Counted from the stretch's first letter, positions 18,877 through 28,710 are shown. The stretch: 64,000 bases of DNA from Tellurirhabdus bombi (GCF_021484805.1 NZ_CP090557.1:1996001-2060000); one strand, 5' to 3'. Notes: generated by a model not told the origin, from the letters alone. Program-made: numbers and translations.

Positions 18877-19293
18877 ATGATTAATATGCAGCTACTCCAT
18901 GTTCTTTTATTACTAAGTTTTTTGCGACCAGTTCCAGCCGAAAAAAGCACCCTTACCATTACAATTGGAAACGTAAAAGCCCGGGGCGGTACAATTCGGG
19001 TAGCACTTTTCAAACAAGGACAGAAATTTCCGGACGGAGCTCCCTTGCAGGCTAAAGTAGTTGGGGACGATGCGAAAAAAGTAAGTTTATCGGTAGAGCC
19101 GGGCTGGTATGCCGTGGCCGTTTACCACGATCAGAACAACAATGGGCAACTGGACAAAAAGATATTCGGTATTCCAAAGGAACCGTATGGCTTCAGTAAC
19201 AACATTCGCCCCGCTACGTCCGCTCCAAAATTTGATGAATGTAAGATCCAGGTACAGCAGAACGAAAAGGAAATTGCTATCAAATTACTCTAG
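18877..19293 (+). CDS. Exported DUF2141-domain protein
   Basis: A 138-residue protein with a Sec leader (a second Met at 18886 is possible; cleavage after about residue 22) and a single DUF2141 beta-sandwich domain. The family features are GTIRVALF, the central WYAVAVYHDQNNNGQLDKKIFGIPKEPYGFSNN, and a C-terminal strand. The DQNNNGQLD loop looks like a metal-binding turn. The family has no established function. It is divergent from a Crp/Fnr gene and precedes guaB, which has its own promoter. Confidence 0.85.
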   Translation: MINMQLLHVLLLLSFLRPVPAEKSTLTITIGNVKARGGTIRVALFKQGQKFPDGAPLQAKVVGDDAKKVSLSVEPGWYAVAVYHDQNNNGQLDKKIFGIPKEPYGFSNNIRPATSAPKFDECKIQVQQNEKEIAIKLL

Positions 19294-19383
19294 TTTTATG
19301 GATTATTTATTGATTTATTAGGGCTTAGGTGTAAAAATAGGTCGTAATATAAAATTTGTTATTTAGGTATTAAAAATGTTTCG

Positions 19384-19391
19384 TATCTTTG
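19384..19391 (+). promoter_or_regulatory. -7 element of guaB promoter
   Basis: TATCTTTG is an exact TAnnTTTG, 31 bp before the guaB start. A TTTG at 19355-19358 lies 25 bp upstream. Confidence 0.55.
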
Positions 19392-19422
19392 TCCGGCAAA
19401 TAACATATCCAGCTTATTTGCC

Positions 19423-20895
19423 ATGAGTTTAGACTCCTCTAAGTTCCTCTACGAAGCACTTACCTACGACGACGTACTACTACTGCCCGCTTATTCTGAC
19501 GTTCTTCCGCGCGATACGCAAACCAGCTCACAACTTACTCGTAACATCCGTTTAAACATTCCGCTGATTTCGGCGGCAATGGATACCGTAACGGAGTACG
19601 AATTAGCGATTGCGATGGCGCAGGAAGGGGGAATTGGCATGATTCACAAGAACATGAGCATTGAGGCCCAGGCCGAGCAGGTTCGGAAAGTCAAACGCTC
19701 CGAAAGCGGCATGATCCTCGATCCCATTACCTTGTCAGAAGGGGCATCACTGGGAGATGCGCATAAAATCATGCGTGATTTCAAAATTGGCGGGATTCCC
19801 GTCGTTGATGCATCCAACAGACTAGTCGGGATTTTAACCAATCGTGACCTGCGTTTTCAAACGGAGCTATCAAAGCCCGTTACCGATATCATGACCCGCG
19901 AAAAGCTTATTACTGCCCGTGAAGGAATTACCCTGGACGAAGCGGAAAGCATTTTGCAAGAATTTAAGATTGAAAAATTGCCGATTGTAGATGGCGAAAA
20001 TCGTCTGGTCGGTTTAATTACGTACAAAGACATTCTGAAAAAGAAAAGCCATCCGAACGCTTGCAAAGACGAATTTGGTCGGCTGCGGGTTGGGGCTGCC
20101 GTTGGGGTCACCCCCGATCTGACGCGTCGGATTGAAGCACTCGTGAAGGCCGGAGTAGACGTAATCAGTGTTGATACGGCTCACGGGCATTCGCAAGGCG
20201 TAATCGATGCCGTAAAAGGCATTAAAGAGAAATTTCCGAAACTGGACGTAATCGCTGGAAACGTAGCAACGGGCGCTGGCGCGAAAGCCCTGGCCGACGC
20301 GGGTGCCGACGCCGTGAAAGTCGGTGTTGGACCAGGAAGTATCTGTACCACACGGATTATTGCCGGAATCGGGATGCCCCAATTAACCGCCGTTTACGAA
20401 TCAGCGAAGGCACTGCAAGGTACGGGCGTTCCCGTAATTGCGGATGGCGGGATTCGTTTCTCGGGCGACATTACGAAAGCCATTGCGGGCGGTGCAGCCA
20501 CCGTTATGATTGGATCGTTGCTAGCCGGAACCGAAGAAGCGCCGGGTGAAGTCGTTCTGTATGAAGGTCGTCGTTTCAAAACCTACCGGGGGATGGGATC
20601 GGTGGAAGCGATGGAAGAAGGTTCAAAAGACCGTTACTTCCAGGACGCAGAAGACGATATCAAAAAACTGGTTCCCGAAGGAATTGTAGGACGCGTGCCT
20701 TACAAAGGTCGGGTGTCGGAAATTACCTATCAGTTGGTGGGTGGTCTGAAAGCCGGAATGGGTTACTGCGGAGCGAAAGACATCGAGACACTGCAACAGG
20801 CTAAGTTTGTGAAAATCACCACCGCCGGTTCGCGCGAAAGCCACCCGCACGATATCCAGATTCAGAAAGAAGCGCCGAATTATTCAGCGCGTTGA
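19423..20895 (+). CDS. guaB: IMP dehydrogenase
   Basis: The 490-residue enzyme oxidises IMP to XMP with NAD+, the committed step to GMP. It is a TIM barrel interrupted by a Bateman module of two CBS domains (about 95-210, [19 protein letters not shown] and [19 protein letters not shown]). The catalytic loop [12 protein letters not shown] has the nucleophile Cys at residue 308. The flap [10 protein letters not shown] and the C-terminal ESHPHDIQI complete the family picture. Length is normal. It is a single-gene unit with its own promoter and terminator. Confidence 0.97.
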   Translation: MSLDSSKFLYEALTYDDVLLLPAYSDVLPRDTQTSSQLTRNIRLNIPLISAAMDTVTEYELAIAMAQEGGIGMIHKNMSIEAQAEQVRKVKRSESGMILDPITLSEGASLGDAHKIMRDFKIGGIPVVDASNRLVGILTNRDLRFQTELSKPVTDIMTREKLITAREGITLDEAESILQEFKIEKLPIVDGENRLVGLITYKDILKKKSHPNACKDEFGRLRVGAAVGVTPDLTRRIEALVKAGVDVISVDTAHGHSQGVIDAVKGIKEKFPKLDVIAGNVATGAGAKALADAGADAVKVGVGPGSICTTRIIAGIGMPQLTAVYESAKALQGTGVPVIADGGIRFSGDITKAIAGGAATVMIGSLLAGTEEAPGEVVLYEGRRFKTYRGMGSVEAMEEGSKDRYFQDAEDDIKKLVPEGIVGRVPYKGRVSEITYQLVGGLKAGMGYCGAKDIETLQQAKFVKITTAGSRESHPHDIQIQKEAPNYSAR

Positions 20896-20907
20896 TAGTA
20901 GCTTGGA

Positions 20908-20940
20908 GAAACCGGATTTACTTTGTGGAAGTCCGGTTTC
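20908..20940. terminator. Convergent terminator guaB / phosphoesterase
   Basis: GAAACCGGA / TCCGGTTTC gives a 9-bp stem with a 15-nt loop. The right arm overlaps the last codons of the minus-strand phosphoesterase gene. Confidence 0.55.
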
Positions 20941-21670
20941 CTTCCAGATAATGCAGTGTACTGGTTAGCCGGTCCGTGAAGAGATTGAGTTCCCGAATGC
21001 CCATGCGATAGTGTTCGATTATGCATTCAACCGGGTCGTGTTTCATCTGGAAAAATAGCGAAGGCGTCACTAGAACCCGCACGTTATCTACTAAAATCAG
21101 ACGCTCTGCGTGGTAATGCCCGCAAACGACTGTTACCTGCCCCGGCGCCGATTTCAGCAAAGTCATAAGCCGGTCCCGCTGCTGAAACGGATAGTTTATA
21201 TCCATGTATTTAACATCAGCCAGTAAGGGAGGATGATGCATGAATACGAGTAAATTACCCTCTAAAGATTTTAGTTGCGTTTCCAGCCACTCCCACTGCG
21301 TTTCAGAGCAGTAGCCTCTGGCCGTATCCAAAAAAAGCGCGGTTTGCGTATCCAGTACGCGAGAAAAATAAAGCTCCTGACCGTGCAAATCAGCCCCAAG
21401 TCGAAATTCCTCCGCCAGCAAGACCGAATCGTCGTGATTGCCCGAAATGACGTAATAAGGCAAACCAAGCGCATCCAAATGCGGTAACACCCAGCGGTAA
21501 ATTTCCCGGTCGCCTTGCTGGTAACAAACGTCGCCGCCAATAACGAGGCAATCGGGTTTCATTTCGGTAAGAAAATGCAAGGCATCCAGAAAGTTCTGCC
21601 GGATATCTACGCCCTGCGGATGCTGGTTTTCTGTACCAATATGAAGATCTGTGAGAAAAGCGATCCGCAT
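20918..21670 (-). CDS. Calcineurin-like metallophosphoesterase
   Basis: The 250-residue protein shows the full metallophosphoesterase motif set: FLTDLHIG (D-x-H), IGGDVC (GD), SGNHDD (GNHD), MHHPP, and GHYHAE (GHxH). Two divalent metals are expected at these residues. The arrangement is that of class III cyclic-nucleotide phosphodiesterases (CpdA type), but substrates of this family vary. It is the last gene of an eight-gene minus-strand run and starts 3 bp after an exported protein of unknown function. Confidence 0.9.
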   Translation of the reverse strand: MRIAFLTDLHIGTENQHPQGVDIRQNFLDALHFLTEMKPDCLVIGGDVCYQQGDREIYRWVLPHLDALGLPYYVISGNHDDSVLLAEEFRLGADLHGQELYFSRVLDTQTALFLDTARGYCSETQWEWLETQLKSLEGNLLVFMHHPPLLADVKYMDINYPFQQRDRLMTLLKSAPGQVTVVCGHYHAERLILVDNVRVLVTPSLFFQMKHDPVECIIEHYRMGIRELNLFTDRLTSTLHYLEGNRTSTK

Positions 21671-21673
21671 TTA

Positions 21674-22111
21674 TTAAAGCTTTTTGCTGTCTTTTTTAGG
21701 AAGTAACTTCGGGATCGCCACCCCATTTACCGAAATGATCTCTTTACTGTCAATGGCAGGGTCGAGGTCTACGGCTTTATAAGAAATGCTGATGCCACCT
21801 TTCGGTCTAACCAGGGCCACCAGGCGCTTGTTCTGGCCGCTACCAATTTCGTAAAATTCCCGGACAGTCGTGGTCACGTAGGCATAGCCTTCGTCGAGTT
21901 GGCCATCTTTCTGACCAATGCGCTTGATCGAGGTAAAAGCGTTTTTGTACCAACCCGACGACAGGCTTCCTTTGCCAAAACGCAGAATGTCACCCTCCTT
22001 CAGGACGAGGCCACGGGTCGTTGTGACGGGTCCCATGACACGCTTACCGCCGTTTTGTCCAAAACAGACGGTTGAAACAAGCAATAAGACAATGGCAGAG
22101 AACAACTTCAT
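21674..22111 (-). CDS. Exported protein, unknown
   Basis: A 145-residue protein with a clear Sec leader (MKLFSAIVLLLVSTVCFGQ, cleavage about residue 19) and a beta-rich body ending in a Lys-rich tail (LLPKKDSKKL). I recognise no family. It lies between a RmlD-like reductase (27 bp) and a phosphoesterase (3 bp), and the tight spacing indicates cotranscription. Function is open. Confidence 0.7.
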   Translation of the reverse strand: MKLFSAIVLLLVSTVCFGQNGGKRVMGPVTTTRGLVLKEGDILRFGKGSLSSGWYKNAFTSIKRIGQKDGQLDEGYAYVTTTVREFYEIGSGQNKRLVALVRPKGGISISYKAVDLDPAIDSKEIISVNGVAIPKLLPKKDSKKL

Positions 22112-22138
22112 GGCTAAGTCCGTATACGGATGGTTAGA

Positions 22139-23059
22139 TTAAAACGACTTTGGGGCGGCTATCTGACCCGCTAAAACAGCAATGCCTTCTTCAAAACTAT
22201 GGGGTTCATAACCCAGTACTTGCCGGGGTTTGTCCAGGATAAATCCGGTACGCGGCGGGCGGCGCGCGGGTTGCGAAAACGTGGTCGAATCGGCCTGCGT
22301 GATCAGAGCTTTATCCAGTCCGAAATAATCCGCCGTCTTGATGGCCATCTCATACGGATTCAGAAAATCTTTACCGGAAATATTGAAAATTCCTTCAGCC
22401 TGCTGATCGGCGATCAGAAAACAACCCGTCGCCAGATCTTCCGCCAACGTAGGGGTGCGCCACTGATCGGTAACTACCTTAATCGTTTTGCCATCTTCCA
22501 GCGATTTTTTCACCCACAAAATGATGTTAGTGCGGCTCATGTCGTGCGCAATGCCATAAACAAGCACGGTGCGGGCAATGCCCCAGCGAATGCCCGAATG
22601 AATAACGACTTTTTCGGCGGCATATTTGCTCCAGCCGTAGAAACTGATCGGGTTGGCTTCGGCTTCTTCGTCATAGGGACCGGCAGCTCCATCAAAAATG
22701 AAATCCGTAGAGACATGCAACAGAAAGGCATCGTTCGCCTGGGCGGCTTCCACCAGATATTCCACCGCTTTGACATTCTGCGCCCAGCAGGCATCTTTTT
22801 CGCTTTCGCACTGGTCCACATTGGTCATGGCTGCCGTGTGGATAATGGCGTCGGGTTTAGTTTCGCCAATCACGGTCAACACCTGATCGCGATCCGTAAT
22901 GTCCATCGCGCGGTATTCATACCCTTCTGCGTAAGGCAGTCGGTTTTCGCCACGTGCTGTAGCAATCAGGTTAATTTCAGGATAGGTTTGGGTAATCAGA
23001 TCAACTAGTTTTTGACCCAATAAGCCGTTAGAACCCGTAATAAGAATGCGTTTTGCCAT
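22139..23059 (-). CDS. RmlD-like SDR family NAD(P)-dependent reductase
   Basis: A 306-residue extended short-chain dehydrogenase. The Rossmann motif is GSNGLLGQKLV (about 8-18), the active-site YGWSKYAAEK gives Tyr-x3-Lys (about 143-147), and the C-terminal half matches dTDP-4-dehydrorhamnose reductase (NISGKDFLNPYEMA). RmlD makes dTDP-rhamnose, but no rmlA, rmlB or rmlC genes are nearby, so the sugar-nucleotide substrate is uncertain. It starts 4 bp after the cyclophilin gene. Confidence 0.85.
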   Translation of the reverse strand: MAKRILITGSNGLLGQKLVDLITQTYPEINLIATARGENRLPYAEGYEYRAMDITDRDQVLTVIGETKPDAIIHTAAMTNVDQCESEKDACWAQNVKAVEYLVEAAQANDAFLLHVSTDFIFDGAAGPYDEEAEANPISFYGWSKYAAEKVVIHSGIRWGIARTVLVYGIAHDMSRTNIILWVKKSLEDGKTIKVVTDQWRTPTLAEDLATGCFLIADQQAEGIFNISGKDFLNPYEMAIKTADYFGLDKALITQADSTTFSQPARRPPRTGFILDKPRQVLGYEPHSFEEGIAVLAGQIAAPKSF

Positions 23060-23063
23060 ATAA

Positions 23064-23792
23064 TCAGTAGGTATATCCGAACTGTTTTGTAATCTTTTTC
23101 TTCTTCATCCACTCACCCGATACTTTCATGCGAACGTCTTTCAGAGGCCGGTTTCCCGCCGGATTCTGGGGTTGCTTGGCAATGCTGTCTACCACGGCCA
23201 ACCCATCAATTACTTCGCCAAAAACGGTGTAGTTACCGTCCAGGTGGGGGCTGCCGCCCAGCCTTTTATAAACCTGCTGTTGGGCTTCCGTAGGCTGGTG
23301 TCCGTTCAGGGTAGCGATGCGGGCCATCTGGGTTTTCAGGCTTTCATCGTCCCAGACCCGACCTTGGACAATGTAAAACTGGCAACCACTCGACGCTTTT
23401 TCTGGATTGTTGTCGCGGGCAGCGGCCAGGGCCCCTTTTTTGTGAAATAATTCCGGGACAAATTCCGCCGGCACCTTATACCCAACATCGCCAGAACCCA
23501 GCGGCTGACCGGGGTCCGCTTTTTTGGAATTTGGATCACCGCCCTGAATCATGAATTTTTCGATCACCCGGTGAAAGAGCAAATCATCGTAAAAATTTTT
23601 CTTCACCAGCTTGATGAAATTATCGCGGTGCAAGGGCGTCTGATTATAAAGAATGAGCCGCATGGTTCCGTAATCCGTAGTCAGCGTAACCAGATAGTCT
23701 TTTTTCTTTGGAGGCTTGGCCGCCCACGTTGGGAAAGTTAATAAAAGAGCCGTTAATAGTAATAAATGGCGCATGAAGAGTGGCTTCGTCAT
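23064..23792 (-). CDS. Exported cyclophilin-type peptidylprolyl isomerase
   Basis: A 242-residue protein with a Sec leader (about 1-24, ending TWA) and a cyclophilin domain (about 33-225). Family motifs are FHRVIEKFMIQGGDP, SSGCQFYIVQG and the final GLAVVDSIAKQP. It catalyses cis-trans isomerisation of prolyl bonds during folding in the periplasm. It lies 54 bp after hemC in a co-directional run. Confidence 0.92.
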   Translation of the reverse strand: MTKPLFMRHLLLLTALLLTFPTWAAKPPKKKDYLVTLTTDYGTMRLILYNQTPLHRDNFIKLVKKNFYDDLLFHRVIEKFMIQGGDPNSKKADPGQPLGSGDVGYKVPAEFVPELFHKKGALAAARDNNPEKASSGCQFYIVQGRVWDDESLKTQMARIATLNGHQPTEAQQQVYKRLGGSPHLDGNYTVFGEVIDGLAVVDSIAKQPQNPAGNRPLKDVRMKVSGEWMKKKKITKQFGYTY

Positions 23793-23846
23793 TAGGTCTA
23801 CAATATGGATTGAGAAATTGAAGTCCGCAAAAATGTAAGGTTGATC

Positions 23847-24770
23847 TTATAAATTTTCCCGTACGCTCCGCAAAATCTCATCGCCTCCCTGCGCCAGAAT
23901 GTGCTCGGCCAGACTATGCCCCAACTGCTCGGCTTCGGCAGAAACACCCGAAAAAGTTTCGCGCAGAATCTCGGTGCCGTCCAGACTAACAATTCCCCCC
24001 GTCAGGCTTACCTGATCATCGGCGAAAGTCGCCAAACCAAAAACCGGAATGCTGCACCCACCTTCCAAACGACGCAAAAAGGCCCGTTCTGCTTTCAGGC
24101 AAACTTCGGTGGTTTCGTGGTTGGTCAGGCGGCGAATCAAAGCCAGTTTCTCCGGCTCGAGCGAAGTCGCGGCCTCAATGGCAATGCTACCCTGGCCAAC
24201 CGCTGGGGTGAAGTCGCTGGTTGGTAAATATTCAGCTATCAAATCGTCGTATTCCATCCGATGAACGCCCGCAAAGGCCAGCAGCAAAGCGTCGCATTGC
24301 CCTTCTTCAAGTTTGCGGAGCCGCGTTTGCAGGTTACCCCGCATGTCAACGGTTTTGATGTGCGGACAAAAATGCTTCAACATTGCTACCCGCCGGGTCG
24401 ATGAAGTGCCCACCACAAAGCTTTTGCCGCTCGTCAGCGACAGACTTTTGTCGTGGCTAACCAGCACATCGTTGACTCGCTCGCGTTCAGTAAAGGCAAT
24501 AATAGTCAGGTCTTCAGGTAGTGACGATTGCAGGTCTTTCGCGCTATGAACCGCAATATCAATGGTTCCGTCGCGCAGTTGATCTTCCAGCTCCTGCGTA
24601 AAAACGCCTTTACTACCAATCTTTGCCAACGAACGGTCCAGCACTTTGTCGCCTTTGGTTTCAATCAAAACCAGTTCTGAATCGACACCGCCCTGTTTCA
24701 AAACTTCCTGAATATGATAGGCTTGCCACAAAGCAAGCCGACTGCTGCGAGTACCTATTTTTATGTTCAT
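23847..24770 (-). CDS. hemC: Hydroxymethylbilane synthase (porphobilinogen deaminase)
   Basis: About 307 residues from the ATG at 24770. A GTG at 24779 that overlaps the rimK stop codon would add three residues. It polymerises four porphobilinogens to hydroxymethylbilane in haem synthesis. Motifs are IGTRSSRLALWQA at the start, MRGNLQTRLRKL, and LEGGCSIPVFGLA with Cys at about 239 that holds the dipyrromethane cofactor. Length is typical. It is 8 bp after rimK. Confidence 0.96.
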   Translation of the reverse strand: MNIKIGTRSSRLALWQAYHIQEVLKQGGVDSELVLIETKGDKVLDRSLAKIGSKGVFTQELEDQLRDGTIDIAVHSAKDLQSSLPEDLTIIAFTERERVNDVLVSHDKSLSLTSGKSFVVGTSSTRRVAMLKHFCPHIKTVDMRGNLQTRLRKLEEGQCDALLLAFAGVHRMEYDDLIAEYLPTSDFTPAVGQGSIAIEAATSLEPEKLALIRRLTNHETTEVCLKAERAFLRRLEGGCSIPVFGLATFADDQVSLTGGIVSLDGTEILRETFSGVSAEAEQLGHSLAEHILAQGGDEILRSVRENL

Positions 24771-24778
24771 TATGCTCA

Positions 24779-25681
24779 CTAAACACCTACTGTATCGTTT
24801 TCATCAGCAGGAATTTTTTCCTCAATGAATTGAATAATTTGACTGGCAATGTCGATGCCGGTCGTTTTCTCAATGCCTTCCAAACCCGGCGATGAATTCA
24901 CCTCCAGAACCAGCGGCCCCCGGTTCGATTGGAGCATGTCGACGCCCGCAACGCGCAAGCCTAGCGCCTTGGCCGCATTGATGGCCGTTTCTTCTTCTTC
25001 CGGCGAGAGCGTCATCTGCGTACCATTACCGCCCAAATGCAGATTCGAGCGAAATTCGCCTTCTTTGCCCTGGCGTTTCATCGCCCCAACAACGCGTCCG
25101 CCCACCACAAAGGCACGTATATCAGCTCCTTTGGCTTCGGCAATGTATTCCTGAATCAAAACGTTGGCTTTCAGCCCATAAAGCGTTTCAATGGTCGATC
25201 TAGCCGTTTTTCCGGTTTCGGCCAGCACCACACCGATGCCTTGCGTTCCTTCCAGCAATTTAATGACAACGGGCGGACCACCTACCAGCGCCAGCAATTG
25301 GTCGAGGTCTTTAGGTTGCTTGGCAAACACGGTCTTGGGTAAGCCAACACCCGCTTTGGAAAGCACCTGCAAACTTCGCAATTTATTTCGGGACCGCGAG
25401 ATAGCTTGTGATTTGGCGGTCGTAAAAACTTTCATCATTTCAAATTGCCGCACCACCGCGCATCCATAATCCGTAACGGAAGCGCCGATTCGGGGAATGA
25501 TGGCGTCGATTTGCTCGAGCGGTTTGTTGCGGTATATGATGGATGGCTTGCCGCCTTCAATCATAACCTGGCAGCGCAGGTGGTCAATCACCGTCGCTTC
25601 GTGCTTGCGTTGCTCGATAGCCTCCACCAACCGGCGGGTCGAATACAGATCCGGATTGGTAGACAAGATTGCAATATGCAT
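24779..25681 (-). CDS. rimK: RimK-type alpha-L-glutamate ligase
   Basis: About 300 residues from the ATG at 25681; an upstream ATG at 25741 would add 20 residues that do not match the family. It is an ATP-grasp ligase: [16 protein letters not shown] (glycine-rich loop, about 140), [16 protein letters not shown], and the metal-binding end [17 protein letters not shown]. coli RimK adds glutamates to the C-terminus of ribosomal protein S6. Here it follows a rimB-type protease gene and precedes hemC, forming a RimB-RimK pair like that known from Pseudomonas. Confidence 0.93.
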   Translation of the reverse strand: MHIAILSTNPDLYSTRRLVEAIEQRKHEATVIDHLRCQVMIEGGKPSIIYRNKPLEQIDAIIPRIGASVTDYGCAVVRQFEMMKVFTTAKSQAISRSRNKLRSLQVLSKAGVGLPKTVFAKQPKDLDQLLALVGGPPVVIKLLEGTQGIGVVLAETGKTARSTIETLYGLKANVLIQEYIAEAKGADIRAFVVGGRVVGAMKRQGKEGEFRSNLHLGGNGTQMTLSPEEEETAINAAKALGLRVAGVDMLQSNRGPLVLEVNSSPGLEGIEKTTGIDIASQIIQFIEEKIPADENDTVGV

Positions 25682-25768
25682 ATAAAAAGGTCGTAAAAAG
25701 TCAGTGATTTTGTGTTGCCGTTGATTTTGCCTGTAGTCCAAACAGTGGGAGGGCAGTTTGTGAGTCGG

Positions 25769-26227
25769 TTACGGAGTTTGTTTTTTTGCCCGGAAGGAAA
25801 CGTCTTTCAAGGATACATCAACAATAAACTTATTGCGTATTAGCTTTCGACCGAGCAAAACCGGAAAGCGCATGCTGCCCCGGTTCGCGAGCGAAAACTC
25901 TGCCACAATGATTTTCCCCATCAAACGCACCCTCGTTCGAATCACAAATCGTTTCTCCGATTGACCAAATGAATTTTTGATGGTTTTATACTGAAACTGT
26001 TCGGTGGTAATTTGCAACTGGTCGCCGCTCTGCCCACTGGCAATGGTGAACTGAAGCTGGCGCGTATCATTATGAGATATCAACTGAACATCGATACAGT
26101 GCAGAGCTGAGGTATAAGCGCCGGTATCGATCTTCGCCTCGACATCCTGAAGGCCAAAGTCCGGAAAATCAATGCGGTCGGAATAACCGATTAGTTGCTT
26201 GGGCCGGGATGTGGATACTTTTTTCAC
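25769..26227 (-). CDS. rimB: RimB-like retropepsin-fold protease
   Basis: A 152-residue protein of the family long annotated as putative ATP-dependent zinc protease, now seen as a retropepsin-like aspartic peptidase. The motif AKIDTGAYTSALHC (about 31-44) carries the D-T-G-A active site. FPVLLGRKLIRNKFIVDV matches the second family motif. It lies 87 bp upstream of rimK. In Pseudomonas RimB and RimK act together on ribosomal protein S6 glutamylation, so a linked role is likely. Confidence 0.85.
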   Translation of the reverse strand: MKKVSTSRPKQLIGYSDRIDFPDFGLQDVEAKIDTGAYTSALHCIDVQLISHNDTRQLQFTIASGQSGDQLQITTEQFQYKTIKNSFGQSEKRFVIRTRVRLMGKIIVAEFSLANRGSMRFPVLLGRKLIRNKFIVDVSLKDVSFRAKKQTP

Positions 26228-26235
26228 AACGCGCT

Positions 26236-27366
26236 TTATTTTCCCTGCCGCATCAGGCGACTGAATGTTAGTGATACATCAAGGAGAACCATTTTCGCCC
26301 GGGCGTTTCGCTCAATGTGAAACGAGGCTTCGTTCAGATCGCTAATCATCTGCTCTAGGTAAGTCGGCTCCAACACTTTACTGAAGTTTTCAACAAACGT
26401 ACGTTCTTCGGTTGGCAGACGCAAGAGGGAATTGGCACCGTGTTTCCACAACAGCAAATCACGGCACATGCTGAGGCTGTAATCCAGTAGCCCACGTTGC
26501 TTTTCTTTTCCTAGCGCGTCGAACGCATCCGCCTGTTTAACCAGCGTAATTAAATCTTGTTTATAACAAGTTCGCATCCAGTCCGCAAACCAGGTGTGCC
26601 GGTCTGCCACGCCTTCGGGCGAATTTCCCTCCGGACTTTCTCCGGCCAGCCGGATTGCTTCTGAAAGATTTCCATCGGCCAGATAGGCGATTTGCCGCGC
26701 CTGTTTTTCGGCCAGATTCAGGTGTTGCCGCAAGTGCATACTCACTTCCTCATCGGTGAAAGCCCGCACGGCCACGCGCTGGGTCCGCGACAGAATGGTA
26801 ATCAGCAATTTGGCCGACTGATTGGTAACCAGCAAAAACAAGGTTTTGGCAGGCGGTTCTTCCAGGACTTTCAGCAGGGCGTTTGCTGTTGCTATGTGCA
26901 TGTTTTCCACGCACCAGACCAGCACAATTTTATATTCTCCTTCGTAGGACTTCAGTGCCAGTTTACCCAGCAATTCGCGGGCTTCCTCTACGGGAATGTT
27001 GCCTTGTTTAATGCTAATGGCAGCGAGCCATTCTTCCAGCGTGCGGTAAGGATGTTCGGCCACAAATTTGCGCCAATCGGCGAGATAATGCTCACTGATG
27101 GTCTTGCTGCCCGCTACCGGAAACACAATGTTCAGGTCCGGGTGGGCCAGCTTACTCATTTTGGCGCAGGATGGACAACGCCCACAGGCATCGTTTTCCC
27201 CCTTGTTTTCGCAGTTGATGTAAGTCGCAAAAGCCAGCGCCAGCGCCAGATTAGCGCTTCCCGGCGGGCCATCAAACAATTGAGCGTGCGCGACATGGTT
27301 GGTCTGCACCGACCGGATCAGCGTTTGCTTGGTGTCTTCGTGGCCAATTATCTCGTTAAAAAGCAT
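26236..27366 (-). CDS. holB: DNA polymerase III subunit delta'
   Basis: A 376-residue clamp-loader subunit of the AAA+ fold. The start FNEIIGHEDTKQTLIRSV is typical. The P-loop is degenerate (GPPGSANLALALAF, no Lys), as expected for delta', which does not hydrolyse ATP. A zinc module C-x8-C-x2-C-x2-C (about residues 52-65) and the sensor region LLKVLEEPPAKTLFLLVTN (about 165-183) follow. It loads the sliding clamp at replication forks. It is the first gene of the minus-strand run and lies 8 bp before rimB. Confidence 0.92.
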   Translation of the reverse strand: MLFNEIIGHEDTKQTLIRSVQTNHVAHAQLFDGPPGSANLALALAFATYINCENKGENDACGRCPSCAKMSKLAHPDLNIVFPVAGSKTISEHYLADWRKFVAEHPYRTLEEWLAAISIKQGNIPVEEARELLGKLALKSYEGEYKIVLVWCVENMHIATANALLKVLEEPPAKTLFLLVTNQSAKLLITILSRTQRVAVRAFTDEEVSMHLRQHLNLAEKQARQIAYLADGNLSEAIRLAGESPEGNSPEGVADRHTWFADWMRTCYKQDLITLVKQADAFDALGKEKQRGLLDYSLSMCRDLLLWKHGANSLLRLPTEERTFVENFSKVLEPTYLEQMISDLNEASFHIERNARAKMVLLDVSLTFSRLMRQGK

Positions 27367-27436
27367 TCTCCAAATTTACGATCTTGCCGCTTCCAGACCA
27401 GATTTAGCAGGTTAAAATTCTGTGATTGTTTACGGC

Positions 27437-28627
27437 CTAACTTTGGGGGTGGGTCAGCTGGTAGATGGTTTGCAGGATGGCTTCATCCGTTGGGCTCAAT
27501 TCGATTCCGCGCCGCGCAATGGTTTCGCGCACTACTTGCAGGGCCTTATCTAGCCGGTAAGCAGAAATTCCTTCGGCGGCACCGCCCCACGAAAAGGATG
27601 GAATGTGTTTTGGCTGAAAACCCGCCCCGAAAACATTTACATTCACACCCACAACCGTACCCGTATTGAACATGGTGCTGATACCGGCTTTGGTGTAATC
27701 GCCCATCATCAAGCCGCAGAACAGCCGCCCGCTGTCTTCCAGTTGGTTGGTTGCGTAGCTGTAGAGCTTGACGTTGGTATAGTCGTTTTTCAGGTTGGAA
27801 TTATTGGTATTGGCGCCGAGGTTGCACCACTCGCCGAGCACTGAATTGCCCAAAAAACCGTCGTGGCCTTTGTTGCTGTAACCGAAAAAGATGGAGTTGC
27901 TTACTTCACCGCCCACCTTGCAGTAAGGCCCGATGGTGGTATTGCTTCGCATTTTTCCGCCCCAGTTGATGGTTGCCTGGTCGCAGAGCGCAAATGGCCC
28001 CATCATGACGGTGCCCTCGCTGATAACGGCGTTTCGGCCAATGTAAATCGGTCCCCCCTCAGCATTTAGGACTGCCGCCCGGATAACGGCGCCTTCTTCG
28101 ATAAAAACATTTTCGGGAGCGTAGACGCGCGTGTGCGGATCCGTGATGGGTTGCGATTTCCGCCCGGCGGTCAAAAAAGCAAAATCAGCGCGAATTTGCT
28201 CGCCATTGTACACAAACAGATCGGGCAAATGACGCACAATCGTCAGGATAGCCTCGAACGTACGTGTACGCTGCGCATCTGTTAGGGTTGGAGCCTGCTC
28301 ATGGCTTTTGGAAGTCCGCAGGGCAAGAAGCAATCCATCAGGCGTAACCAGCGCTTCTTCCTGACTGAGTTGGCTGACCGCCGTAACGAGTTCTTCAGTT
28401 GGGCAAACGGCGCCGTTGATATATACATTGTCGTCGGCTGGACGATGGGGGAATTTCGGTTGCAGGTAGCTTTCGGTCAGAAAGGAAGCGTCGGCAGACA
28501 GCCGGGTGTTCCATTTTTCCGTTATGGTTTGAATCCCAATTCGAACGCCGGAAACGGGTCTTGTAAAGGTAAAAGGCAGAAGCGCCGTGCGGATGTTCGG
28601 CTCGTCAAAAAGAATCAGGTTGATCAT
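27437..28627 (-). CDS. GlmU-like sugar nucleotidyltransferase family protein
   Basis: About 396 residues from the ATG at 28627 (an earlier ATG at 28651 is less likely). The N-terminal half is a degenerate nucleotidyltransferase-like domain (INLILFDEPNIRTALLPFTF), and the C-terminal half is a left-handed beta-helix with hexapeptide repeats (GPIYIGRNAVISEGTVMMGP, NTTIGPYCKVGGEV). Bacteroidota carry this as a GlmU-family protein of unproven substrate. The canonical GlmU loop G-x-G-T-x-M is not visible, so catalytic transfer is uncertain. Confidence 0.85.
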   Translation of the reverse strand: MINLILFDEPNIRTALLPFTFTRPVSGVRIGIQTITEKWNTRLSADASFLTESYLQPKFPHRPADDNVYINGAVCPTEELVTAVSQLSQEEALVTPDGLLLALRTSKSHEQAPTLTDAQRTRTFEAILTIVRHLPDLFVYNGEQIRADFAFLTAGRKSQPITDPHTRVYAPENVFIEEGAVIRAAVLNAEGGPIYIGRNAVISEGTVMMGPFALCDQATINWGGKMRSNTTIGPYCKVGGEVSNSIFFGYSNKGHDGFLGNSVLGEWCNLGANTNNSNLKNDYTNVKLYSYATNQLEDSGRLFCGLMMGDYTKAGISTMFNTGTVVGVNVNVFGAGFQPKHIPSFSWGGAAEGISAYRLDKALQVVRETIARRGIELSPTDEAILQTIYQLTHPQS

Positions 28628-28710
28628 GAGAATGGTGCTTTCCAGATGCAAATATCAACGTTCCGGCCTAAGTCCTGAAAGGGATCTCAAATTTTGTTGC
28701 TGTTTTTCAA

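Noticed and set aside
22199-23008. Long open frame (about 269 codons) on the plus strand opposite the RmlD-like gene
   Set aside because: It is the antisense of a clear Rossmann-fold gene and has no recognisable motif.
26692-27669. 325-codon open frame on the plus strand across holB and the GlmU-like gene
   Set aside because: It spans two well-supported minus-strand genes, is rich in Gln/Arg/Phe and shows no domain.
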